From positions 19,914 to 83,913 of the forward strand of contig CAIKZO010000097.1 in assembly GCA_903832005.1 (NCBI GenBank): a stretch of 64,000 bases of DNA, given 5' to 3'. Position numbers and translations under genes: made by a program. This document shows, piece by piece, positions 28,322-37,076 of this stretch (positions are counted from its first letter, which is position 1; every line of letters begins with the position of its first letter). The stretch comes from Enhydrobacter aerosaccus. GTDB lineage: Bacteria > Pseudomonadota > Alphaproteobacteria > Reyranellales > Reyranellaceae. The notes below the pieces were generated by a model. It made no database searches, was not told the DNA's origin, and saw nothing but the letters and a program-made list of their open reading frames with translations.

Positions 28322-31257
28322 TCGGAGGTTCCGCCCGTGCTCGACCATTCGGCCGTGCGCTCGAGATGCTTGTAGTCGTTGAAGTGCGGCCCGAACTCCG
28401 GCCACAGCGACGGCTCGTAAGGCGTCGCGGGATTGGCGAAGTGCTCGGCCATGCGCTGCACCAGCGCCATCATCGCCGGGATCAGCGCATCGCTGTCCTT
28501 GATCTCCTTCACCGCGCCGCCGTCGCCCAGCCCGTTGGCTTGCCAGTAGGAGAGATGCACCGTGCGCGCGGGGCCTTTGGCATTCTCGAAGGTGCCATGC
28601 TCCGCGATCGCCGCCTCGAGCAGGAGCTGCGGCGCGAACAGCTTTTCCAGCTCCTTCGGCGAGGGCACGCGGCCGGTCTTGTAGTCGATGATCTCCCAGC
28701 CGCCCGGCTCGATCTCGTCGATGCGGTCGGCGCGCGCCTCGACGGTCAGTGGGCCCAACTTCACCTCGCCCTTGCTTTCGCTGACGAGCAGGCGCGTCCC
28801 GGCGGCGCGGCGGGCGTTCTCGGTTGCGACGAACCAGGCAGCCAGTTTCCGGAAGCGCGGCCACCAGAAGGCGCGCTCGGCGGGCGCGGCCAACACGGTC
28901 TGCAGATGGCGCTCGCCCATCGCCTCGAACAGCGCGAGCGCGTCCGACGGCAGGCGGCCCGACGGATAGGTTTTCAGGAATTCGTCGAGTGCATCGTGCA
29001 GGCGCGAGCCGCGCTCGGCCGCGCCCAATTCCTGCTCCAACGGGTCGAGAGGTTCGAGACCCAGGATGCGGCGTGCATAGAGGCCATAAGGATCGCGTCG
29101 CCACTGCTCGATACGTGAGACCGATAGTCTGGTCGGTCGCGCGGAGACCGGCGGCCGCGGGCTGGGCGCGCCCCACGGCTTATACGCGTCGGTGTGATCG
29201 AGCTGCTCGGCCCAAGCGAGCCAGGTGCGGCGGCCGCGCTGGATATATTCCGGCGGTGGGGCCCCACTTTCCGGATCGTAGCTGAACAGCGCATCGAGCC
29301 GCGCCAGCCAGCGCGACGGCACGGTGGGGGCACCGCCTTCACGCTCGGCGCGGGTCAGCAACACGCGCTCGGCGGCTAATGCCGAGGCGAAGTCATGCGC
29401 CGACAAGCCGATGCGGCGTTCGGGTTGCGGCAGACCCAGCGCCGCGCGCATCGGCCGGTTGATCCACGGACCTGTTTCCACCGACGGCGGCCAGCTGCCT
29501 TCGTTCAGCCCGCCCAGGATCAGGAGATCGGCCCGCTGCAGACGGGCTTCGAGCGGCCCCCAGATTGCGACGCGTGGGTGACGTCCGAAGCGCGGCCGGA
29601 TGGTCTCGGGCGCCAGCATGGCCAGCAACAACGTCGGCCATTCGCCACTCGCGATTTCCGTCTGATCTGCCCAGGCGGCTTTCAGGCCCGCGAGCGAATC
29701 CGCGAGCGCTTCGCCTGCTTCGCCCGACCATAGTTTTTCGGGCGGCGTGAGCTTCTCGGCCGTCGTGATCGTTGCTTCGAGCAAAGCTTGCGGCGTGGCC
29801 GGTGCGGACATGGCGGTGACCAGCGCCGAGGTGGCTTCTCTCACGCGATCGATCAGATCGCGGACCTGGGCGCGATCGGATTTGTCGGTGAACTTCTTGG
29901 GCTCTTCGACCAGCGCGAACAGCGCCTCGAAGCCGGGCGTCGGCTTCAGCCCCCGCAGGACCTTGCGGTCGAGACGGCGCGCCGCGTCGAGCAGGGCAGG
30001 CCGCGACAGGCCGAGGGAACAGAGCGGATGCTTCAGCAGTGCGAGCAGTTCGACAGGAGCGAAGCCGGAGTCGACCGCGGCCACCAGACAGCGCAGCAAC
30101 GTTGCGGGCGGCGTATCGGCGAGCGGTTGCCCTGCCGAATCGTCGATCTCGATGTTCCAGCGCCGCAGCTCGGCCGTGACGCGCCGGGCGAGGTCGCGAT
30201 CGGGCGTGACCAGGGCGGCGGTGCGAGCCGGATGCTCCAGCGCTTCGCGCAACGCCAGCGCGATCACGACGGCTTCCTGGTGCGGCGTGGCGCAGTCGGC
30301 GCGCGTCACGTGATCGAGCGAGGCGGCACTGGGCTTCTTCCAGTCGTCGCTGGTCTCGGCGGGGCGCATCAATTCGCCGATCAACAGGCGCCGCGCGGGA
30401 TCGCCCGGCGCGCCGGGCCAGTCCGCGACGCCGTCGCGGGCGATCTCGAAATGCTTCAGGAGTTCGTGCAGGCCGAACTGCGGATGGGTCGGCTCGAGCT
30501 TTCCCCAGCTTTCCTCGTCCATCTCGCGGTCGAGGCCGGGCAGCACCACGGCACCCTGCGGCAGGCCCGCGATCACCTTCATCAGTTCGCGCGTGGCGGG
30601 CTGCGAGCCGGTCGAACCGGCGGCGATCACCGGCGTGGTGGGCGGCGTCGCGCGCCAACGCTCGGCCTGGGCGCGGATCGAGCGCGTGCGCCGCTCGAGC
30701 GCGTCGATCTGGTGGCGCTCGGCCAGCAGCGCGGGCCAGGCCTGGCCGATGATCGACAGGAACTGAAGCGTGCGGCGCCAGTGATGGGCGAAGTTGCCTT
30801 CGACCAGGGTCTCGAGCTTGTCGAAAGGCACGCCGTCGATCGCGAGCTCGTCGAGCAGGCTGCCCAACTCGCGCGCCAGGCGCAGGGCCTGCGCGGCGGT
30901 CTGCGCGATCGGCTGGCCGTCTTCATCGGGAAAGGCCGCGACCAGCCGCGCCAGCAAGGCCTCGCGCGTGGCTGAATCGATCGCCGGTGGCAAAGTGAGT
31001 GCGGAAGCGTCGCCCGACAGCGTTTCCCATTCGCTCTCGTCGAGATCGCCCAAGGGGGCCATCCGCGGCAGGATCGTGGGCTTGCCGTCGGCGGCGCGCA
31101 GGAAGGCCTCGCGCAGCGCCCGCACTGAGCGGCGGGTCGGGACGAGGATCAGCACCTCGGCCAGCGCTAGTGGATCGGCGGCATGCTGGGCCAGCACGCC
31201 GCGCGCCAGCTCGTCGGCGAACCGCCGGTCGATGCCGATGGTGAAGACGCCCTTCAC
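28318..31257 (-). CDS. addB: double-strand break repair nuclease AddB
   Basis: 979-residue partner of AddA. The C-terminal nuclease motif is EARADRIDEIEPGGWEIIDYKTG (split across about residues 860-885). The N-terminal helicase-like region begins FTIGIDRRFADELARG and has VLILVPTRRSVRALRE. This is the alphaproteobacterial AddB form. The start is GTG 31257, overlapping the stop of the upstream nucleotidyltransferase gene by four bases (GTGA). The end overlaps addA by four bases. Confidence 0.93.
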   Translation of the reverse strand: MKGVFTIGIDRRFADELARGVLAQHAADPLALAEVLILVPTRRSVRALREAFLRAADGKPTILPRMAPLGDLDESEWETLSGDASALTLPPAIDSATREALLARLVAAFPDEDGQPIAQTAAQALRLARELGSLLDELAIDGVPFDKLETLVEGNFAHHWRRTLQFLSIIGQAWPALLAERHQIDALERRTRSIRAQAERWRATPPTTPVIAAGSTGSQPATRELMKVIAGLPQGAVVLPGLDREMDEESWGKLEPTHPQFGLHELLKHFEIARDGVADWPGAPGDPARRLLIGELMRPAETSDDWKKPSAASLDHVTRADCATPHQEAVVIALALREALEHPARTAALVTPDRDLARRVTAELRRWNIEIDDSAGQPLADTPPATLLRCLVAAVDSGFAPVELLALLKHPLCSLGLSRPALLDAARRLDRKVLRGLKPTPGFEALFALVEEPKKFTDKSDRAQVRDLIDRVREATSALVTAMSAPATPQALLEATITTAEKLTPPEKLWSGEAGEALADSLAGLKAAWADQTEIASGEWPTLLLAMLAPETIRPRFGRHPRVAIWGPLEARLQRADLLILGGLNEGSWPPSVETGPWINRPMRAALGLPQPERRIGLSAHDFASALAAERVLLTRAEREGGAPTVPSRWLARLDALFSYDPESGAPPPEYIQRGRRTWLAWAEQLDHTDAYKPWGAPSPRPPVSARPTRLSVSRIEQWRRDPYGLYARRILGLEPLDPLEQELGAAERGSRLHDALDEFLKTYPSGRLPSDALALFEAMGERHLQTVLAAPAERAFWWPRFRKLAAWFVATENARRAAGTRLLVSESKGEVKLGPLTVEARADRIDEIEPGGWEIIDYKTGRVPSPKELEKLFAPQLLLEAAIAEHGTFENAKGPARTVHLSYWQANGLGDGGAVKEIKDSDALIPAMMALVQRMAEHFANPATPYEPSLWPEFGPHFNDYKHLERTAEWSSTGGTSE

Positions 31258-31949
31258 GCCAGCACCCGTTCCGCGTCGGCCAGCGCCTGCGGCGTGCCGA
31301 CGTGGAACCATTGTCCGTCATGGACGAGGCCGTAGAGATGGCCGGCAGCCTGTGCCTTGTGCCAGAGCTGCACGAGGGAGAACGGACCGTCGGGCGAGAT
31401 ACGGAAGATGCGCGAGTCGCAGATCGAGATGCTGGCAAAGAGATAGGGCGCCGTGGGCTCGGCGCCGCGATGGCGTGCTTTCCCGTTGTCTTCCAGGAAA
31501 TAGTCGCCCCTGTCCGATGGTTCGCGACCGATTGCCGTGGCCATCGGATGGAGCAGCAGAAGGGCGTCCATGCGCGCGGGGTCCCAGGCGTCTTCGAGGC
31601 GCTTCAGCATCGGCACCGTGCCGTCGGACCACAGCCCATCGCCGTTGAGCACGAAGAACGGCTCGCGGCCCAGCAGCGGGAGGGCGTTCTTCACGCTGCC
31701 GCCGGTCTCGAGCAACTTGTCCTCGCGAATGACGTGTGCGCGGGCCGGGCCGACATGGGTCGCGATCTGCTCGCCGAGGTGATGCACGTTGATCACGAGG
31801 TTGCGGATGCCGTGTTGCTGGAGGCGATCCATCGAGCGGTCGAGCATCGAGCGTCCGGCGACCGGAATCATCGGCTTGGGTGTGGTGTCGGTCAGCGGCC
31901 GCATGCGCTCGCCGCGTCCCGCCGCGAGGATCATTGCCGATCTGATCAT
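31254..31949 (-). CDS. sugar-1-phosphate nucleotidyltransferase (MurU-like)
   Basis: 231-residue GT-A-fold nucleotidyltransferase. The N-terminal signature AMILAAGRGERMRPLTDTTPKPMIPV contains the NTP-binding loop and Lys. FVLNGDGLW supplies the metal Asp. Together with the adjacent AmgK-like kinase it matches the pair that recycles N-acetylmuramic acid to UDP-MurNAc by way of MurNAc-1-phosphate, known from Pseudomonas and present in many Alphaproteobacteria. Substrate here is inferred from neighbourhood. ATG 31949; it lies ten bases after the kinase stop and overlaps addB by four bases. Confidence 0.85.
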   Translation of the reverse strand: MIRSAMILAAGRGERMRPLTDTTPKPMIPVAGRSMLDRSMDRLQQHGIRNLVINVHHLGEQIATHVGPARAHVIREDKLLETGGSVKNALPLLGREPFFVLNGDGLWSDGTVPMLKRLEDAWDPARMDALLLLHPMATAIGREPSDRGDYFLEDNGKARHRGAEPTAPYLFASISICDSRIFRISPDGPFSLVQLWHKAQAAGHLYGLVHDGQWFHVGTPQALADAERVLA

Positions 31950-31959
31950 GAGGGCCGGA

Positions 31960-32967
31960 TCATGCGATGCCTATGAGACGGAGCTCGGGCGGCAGCAGGC
32001 GATCGACCCACAGGCGCAGTGGCTCCAGCGCCTCGTGCTTCAGCGCGCGTTCGAACATGCGCCAGCAGCGCTGCATGTATTGCAGGTATTCCGGCTTGCC
32101 GTCGCGGCGCAGCAGGCGGATCCAGAGGCCGATGATGCGCGCATGGCGTTGGGCCGCCATCAGCGCCATGCCGACGCGGAAATCCTTGTCGTCGAGGCCA
32201 GTCGCGCCGACGTAGCGCTGCAGACAGGCTTCGTGGATGGCGGACGGCACGTCGCGGCGCGCATCCTCGATCAACGACACGAGGTCGTAGGAGGGATGTC
32301 CCTGCTGGGCGTCCTGGAAGTCGAGCAGGCCGCAGGCTTTCACGCCGGGACGCGACGGCAGCCAGAGAAGATTGTCCTTATGGTAGTCGCGCAGCAGCAG
32401 GCTCGCGGCGGTCGGCGGCAATTGCGCGAGGCACGCTCGCCACGCCGCGCGATAGGCCGCCGTGTCTTCTTCCGAGGTCGGTTTGCCGCTCGCCTCGGGC
32501 AGGTACCATTCCGGCAGCAACATCGCGGCGTCGATCAGCGCCTCGCCGGTATAGCCGCCGAGGCCCGGCAGCATCGCGTGGTCGGGGGCCTGGTGCAGGG
32601 CCACCAGCACGTCGGTGGCGCGCGCATAGAGTTCGGCTTCGTCGCCGCCTTTTGCCAGCACGCGGGCAAAGGTGTCGTCGCCCAGATCTTCCAGCAGGAG
32701 GAAGCCGTTCTCCGTGTCCTCGGCCAGGATCTCCGGCGCGCTCAAGCCAAGCGACAGCAAGTGCCTGCCGATGCGCACGAAGGGCCGCACGTCTTCCTGC
32801 GGCGCCGGCGCGTCCATCACGACGGCGGAGGCGCGGGGACGGGTCAGGCGGAAATACTTGCGGAACGAGGCGTCGCCCGCGAGCAGGCGCTCGCCCGCAT
32901 CGCCCCATCCCGAGCGGCGCACGAAGTCGGCACGGAGGGCGCCCCGGGGAGAAATACTGTCAGACAT
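31960..32967 (-). CDS. AmgK-like sugar kinase (APH fold)
   Basis: 335-residue aminoglycoside-phosphotransferase-fold kinase; the AmgK group phosphorylates MurNAc or GlcNAc at the anomeric carbon. Visible features are AGDASFRKYFRL (nucleotide-binding loop region), GFLLLEDLGDDTFA, the catalytic loop LLLRDYHKDNLLWL with HxxN, and LLDFQDAQQGHPSYDLVSL with the metal Asp. ATG 32967 overlaps the tsaE stop by eight bases. It forms an operon with the MurU-like gene. Confidence 0.87.
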   Translation of the reverse strand: MSDSISPRGALRADFVRRSGWGDAGERLLAGDASFRKYFRLTRPRASAVVMDAPAPQEDVRPFVRIGRHLLSLGLSAPEILAEDTENGFLLLEDLGDDTFARVLAKGGDEAELYARATDVLVALHQAPDHAMLPGLGGYTGEALIDAAMLLPEWYLPEASGKPTSEEDTAAYRAAWRACLAQLPPTAASLLLRDYHKDNLLWLPSRPGVKACGLLDFQDAQQGHPSYDLVSLIEDARRDVPSAIHEACLQRYVGATGLDDKDFRVGMALMAAQRHARIIGLWIRLLRRDGKPEYLQYMQRCWRMFERALKHEALEPLRLWVDRLLPPELRLIGIA

Positions 32968-33379
32968 CGAGCAGGGCCCGTCGGCTATCGCCATCGATTT
33001 CCAGGGTGACGCTGAGGTGCCGCGGCAGGAGCGGGCCCAGGCGCTCGGGCCATTCGAGCAGGACGATGCCTTCGGCGCGCGCCTCTTCCCAGCCCAGCTC
33101 GAAAACCTGCTCCGGCGTCTCCAGGCGATAGAGGTCGAAGTGCCAGTAGGTGCCGCGCGGCGTCTCGTAGACCTCGACCAGGGTGAAGGTCGGGCTGGGC
33201 ACGATCAGCGCCGGATCGTCCGAGGCGGCGCGCAGGATGGCGCGGGCCAGGGTGGTCTTGCCCGCGCCCAGCTCACCCTTCAGGCCCACGACATCGCCCG
33301 GTTTCAGGCGCGCGGCCAGGGTCGCGCCGAGTTGCTCGGTCGCGGTCTCGTCGGCGAGGGGCAAAGGAAAAGCCGGCAT
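32960..33379 (-). CDS. tsaE: tRNA threonylcarbamoyladenosine biosynthesis ATPase TsaE
   Basis: 139-residue P-loop ATPase needed with TsaB/TsaD for the t6A modification of tRNA position 37. Walker A is LKGELGAGKTTLARA near residue 35; SPTFTLVEVYE and HFDLYRLETPEQ are family motifs, and VLLEWPER lies near the end. The ATG at 33379 lies inside the 3' arm of a 13-bp hairpin (33368-33397) that follows ahcY. TsaE is followed by the AmgK-like kinase in overlap. Confidence 0.93.
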   Translation of the reverse strand: MPAFPLPLADETATEQLGATLAARLKPGDVVGLKGELGAGKTTLARAILRAASDDPALIVPSPTFTLVEVYETPRGTYWHFDLYRLETPEQVFELGWEEARAEGIVLLEWPERLGPLLPRHLSVTLEIDGDSRRALLDV

Positions 33380-33397
33380 CTTTCGATGCCGGCTTTT
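33368..33397 (-). terminator. 13-bp hairpin with GAAA loop between ahcY and tsaE
   Basis: Bases 33368-33380 and 33385-33397 are perfectly complementary (core GCCGGCATC / GATGCCGGC, extended by AAAA/TTTT). On the minus strand, the sense of both flanking genes, the loop is GAAA, a stable GNRA tetraloop, and the 3' side runs GGCTTTTCCTTT. It sits 30 bases after the ahcY stop, so it looks like the ahcY terminator, yet the tsaE start codon ATG is in its 3' arm. Five T on the plus-strand side allow activity in that direction too. Confidence 0.65.
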
Positions 33398-33427
33398 TAG
33401 CACGTGACCGCCTGTGGGCGGTTGGAA

Positions 33428-34822
<1,395 letters not shown>

Positions 34823-34904
34823 CTGGCGCTCCCGGCGAATTTCGAGGGTGGAAAGGCGGGCGTGTCTTAACAGCGGCCCGACCGTGCCTCAACGCGCGGG
34901 ATCA

Positions 34905-34934
34905 ACATATAAGCAAGAATTTATGTCGATATGT
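34905..34934 (-). promoter_or_regulatory. AT-rich inverted repeats upstream of ahcY
   Basis: ACATAT at 34905-34910 is repeated in inverse as ATATGT at 34929-34934, and ACATA at 34905-34909 also pairs with TATGT at 34922-34926. The block is strikingly AT-rich within a GC-rich region, 83 bases before the ahcY start. In several proteobacteria ahcY is controlled by the ArsR-family regulator SahR; assignment of this site to such a regulator is a guess. It may simply include the promoter. Confidence 0.4.
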
Positions 34935-34955
34935 GCCAGGCTTTATAAGGGCCGG

Positions 34956-35255
34956 CTAATCCTCGCCGAATTTGCCTTCGACCAGGGCGGAAATGGCCGC
35001 CATCGCGTCGTTTGCCTGAGGTCCGGAGCAGCTCACTTCGATTGAACTTCCGATGCCGGCCGCCAGCATCATCAGGCCCATGATCGACAGGCCGGAGACT
35101 TCCTGGCCCTTGAAGCTGACCTTGATGGCGGCGTCGAACTGGCCGGCCGTGCGCACGAACTTGGCGGCGGCGCGCGCGTGCAGCCCGCGCTTATTGGCGA
35201 TCCCCAGAGTGCGTTTGATGGCTCCGAGGGCCGCCTCCGCGGAGGGTTCGTTCAC
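34956..35255 (-). CDS. HPr-family phosphocarrier protein
   Basis: 99-residue PTS phosphocarrier. The phosphorylatable His is in NKRGLHARAAAKF near residue 27, and the regulatory Ser (Ser46 equivalent) in GLSIMGLMMLAA. Presence of that Ser fits the hprK gene in the same operon. The start is GTG 35255, overlapping the IIA stop by four bases (GTGA); the open frame upstream of this is only antisense-open coding of IIA. In Alphaproteobacteria this HPr belongs to a regulatory rather than sugar-transporting PTS; no sugar permease is nearby. Confidence 0.93.
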   Translation of the reverse strand: MNEPSAEAALGAIKRTLGIANKRGLHARAAAKFVRTAGQFDAAIKVSFKGQEVSGLSIMGLMMLAAGIGSSIEVSCSGPQANDAMAAISALVEGKFGED

Positions 35256-35656
35256 GAGGCTTCCTTGGCCAGCAGGCGCGAGGCCACGGTGATGTACTTG
35301 CGGCCGGCTTCCTGCGCCATGCGCACGGCTTCGGCGATCGGCCGGTTGCGCACGCTGGCGAGCTTGACGAGCATCGGCAGGTTCACGCCGGCCAGCACTT
35401 CGATCCGCGCCTGGTCGATAATAGAGATCGCGAGGTTCGACGGTGTGCCACCGAACATGTCGGTCAGCACGATCACACCCTCGCCCGTGTCGCAGGCGCG
35501 GGCCCGTTCCAAGATCTCCGCGCGTCGCTTTTCCATGTCGTCGTCGGCGCCGATACAGACCGCCGAAGTGCATTGTTGTGGCCCAACGACATGCTCGAGC
35601 GCGGCTAAAAATTCACGCGCCAGGTTGCCGTGGGTCACGAGTACGATACCGATCAT
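35252..35656 (-). CDS. PTS EIIA component, mannose type
   Basis: 134-residue EIIA-Man-fold protein. The phosphorylated His is in VLVTHGNLAREF near residue 9, with LTDMFGGTPSN as the family signature. No IIB, IIC or IID gene is present, so it is an orphan IIA that probably serves as the terminal phosphate acceptor and a regulator in the HPr/HprK chain. It overlaps rapZ (ATGA) and the HPr gene (GTGA) by four bases each. Confidence 0.93.
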   Translation of the reverse strand: MIGIVLVTHGNLAREFLAALEHVVGPQQCTSAVCIGADDDMEKRRAEILERARACDTGEGVIVLTDMFGGTPSNLAISIIDQARIEVLAGVNLPMLVKLASVRNRPIAEAVRMAQEAGRKYITVASRLLAKEAS

Positions 35657-36639
35657 CCCGCCAAACCCGCATTACGCTCCGCCACCGGTCCCCCCCGGAC
35701 ATCGGTATCGCGGTGAGACAGCGTGACCGAACGGCCGGCGCCGCGCAACCAGCCAGCCAGCCGCTCCGATATGGCCACAGACCGGTGCCGGCCCCCGGTA
35801 CAGCCCACCGCGATGGTCAGATAGCTCTTGCCCTCGGCATCGAAGCGCGGCAGCAGCGGCCCGATCATGCCCTCCAGCCGGCCCATGAAGGGCTCGTAGT
35901 CGGGGTCGGTGGCGATGAAGGCGACCACCTCGGGATCGACCCCGGTCATCGGCTTCAGTTTGGGGTCGTAGTGCGGGTTCTTCAGAAAACGCACGTCGAA
36001 CACCAAGTCCGCCTCGCGCGGCAGGCCGCGGCGGAACGAGAACGACATCACCGAGATGCGCATGCCCGCGAGATGGCCGATCGCGAAGTGACCGGAGAGG
36101 ATCTGTTTGAACTGGTGTGGCGTCAGCGCCGAGGTGTCGATCAGCACGTCAGCCGAATCGCGCAGCCGGCCGATCAGCCGCCGCTCGTCGATGATGCCGT
36201 CGCTCACTGGCCGGTCGGGCGCCATCGGATGCGGCCGGCGGCTCTCGGTATAGCGCCGCTGCAGGATCTCGGTATCGCAGTCGAGGAACAGCAGGCGCGG
36301 CGCCAGGTCGGCGCGCAGCCGCAGCTCTTGCAAGCGTCGCTGCAAATCGTGCGGATCGAAGCCGTAGGTGCGCGTATCGACGCCGAAGGCCAACGGGACC
36401 GGCATGTCGCCGAAGGCGCCCGACGTCGAGCGCACCAGGTCGCTCAGCAAAGGCAGCGGCACGTTGTCGACGGCGACGTAGCCCAGGTCTTCCAGCGCAT
36501 GCAGCGCCGTGGCGCGTCCAGCGCCGGACAGGCCGGTGATCACGACGAACGGCCGGCGTGCCGGCGGTGTCGTCATCGTGGAGGAAGGTGAGGGTGTGGG
36601 ACTATCGGGCATGGCGGTACACGCGGGCCCGCGGATCAT
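35653..36639 (-). CDS. rapZ: RNase adapter protein RapZ family
   Basis: 328-residue protein of the RapZ/YvcJ family. In Enterobacteria RapZ hands small RNAs to RNase E; in Alphaproteobacteria its role is less studied. The N-terminal nucleotide-binding site reads VITGLSGAGRATALHALED, with Arg42 and Ala43 where most relatives have Lys/Arg and Ser. The C-terminal domain has DVRFLKNPHYD and GCTGGRHRSVAI. ATG 36639 overlaps the hprK stop by four bases; ATG 36612 and 36576 are shorter alternatives before a Pro/Ser-rich stretch. Confidence 0.93.
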   Translation of the reverse strand: MIRGPACTAMPDSPTPSPSSTMTTPPARRPFVVITGLSGAGRATALHALEDLGYVAVDNVPLPLLSDLVRSTSGAFGDMPVPLAFGVDTRTYGFDPHDLQRRLQELRLRADLAPRLLFLDCDTEILQRRYTESRRPHPMAPDRPVSDGIIDERRLIGRLRDSADVLIDTSALTPHQFKQILSGHFAIGHLAGMRISVMSFSFRRGLPREADLVFDVRFLKNPHYDPKLKPMTGVDPEVVAFIATDPDYEPFMGRLEGMIGPLLPRFDAEGKSYLTIAVGCTGGRHRSVAISERLAGWLRGAGRSVTLSHRDTDVRGGPVAERNAGLAG

Positions 36640-37073
36640 GCGGCGGTGGCTTGCCCCAGCGCAAGGCGCAACTTGGTCACAATTGAAGCCTCGAATGGCG
36701 CCAGCGCCACCTTCGGTAAGTCGATGCCGAGGATTTTTTCCCGCGTCGGTTCGGGCATGCGCTCAACCCGCTGCGCCGGCACCAGATCGACCAGAAGCAC
36801 GAGCGGCGCGTGCGACTGCAACTGGCCGCTCCCCAGCTTCACGATGCCGATGCCACGGACTTCCAGCAGCCCGCTCAGTGTCTTAGGCGGCGTGGCCACC
36901 AGCTTGGCGCCGACCTTGGCAAGCTGCGTCTGGTCATCGGCCACCAGGCGGCCGCCGGCTTCGATGACCCGCAGCGCCACGTCCGACTTGCCCGCGCCGG
37001 AGGGCCCGCGCAGCAGCACGCCCAGCCAGCCACGGCCGTGCTTCAGCGCCACGCAAGTCCCGTATACGTTCAT
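36636..37073 (-). CDS. hprK: HPr kinase/phosphorylase, short alphaproteobacterial form
   Basis: 145-residue kinase domain without the N-terminal domain found in Firmicutes HprK. Walker A is LRGPSGAGKSDVALR near residue 27, and the HprK signature EVRGIGIVKL near residue 75. It phosphorylates the regulatory Ser of HPr. The start ATG 37073 lies three bases after the chvG stop, and the 3' end overlaps rapZ. Confidence 0.93.
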   Translation of the reverse strand: MNVYGTCVALKHGRGWLGVLLRGPSGAGKSDVALRVIEAGGRLVADDQTQLAKVGAKLVATPPKTLSGLLEVRGIGIVKLGSGQLQSHAPLVLLVDLVPAQRVERMPEPTREKILGIDLPKVALAPFEASIVTKLRLALGQATAA

Positions 37074-37076
37074 CCG

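Noticed and set aside
24842..29176. N-terminal extension of addA into addB
   Set aside because: The extra 285 residues are addB sequence read in another frame; the P-loop domain begins right after ATG 28321, which overlaps the addB stop.
34823..34955. SAM/SAH riboswitch upstream of ahcY
   Set aside because: No conserved core of the SAH, SAM-II or SAM/SAH RNA classes could be recognised in this 133-base gap; the visible signal is a DNA-type dyad.
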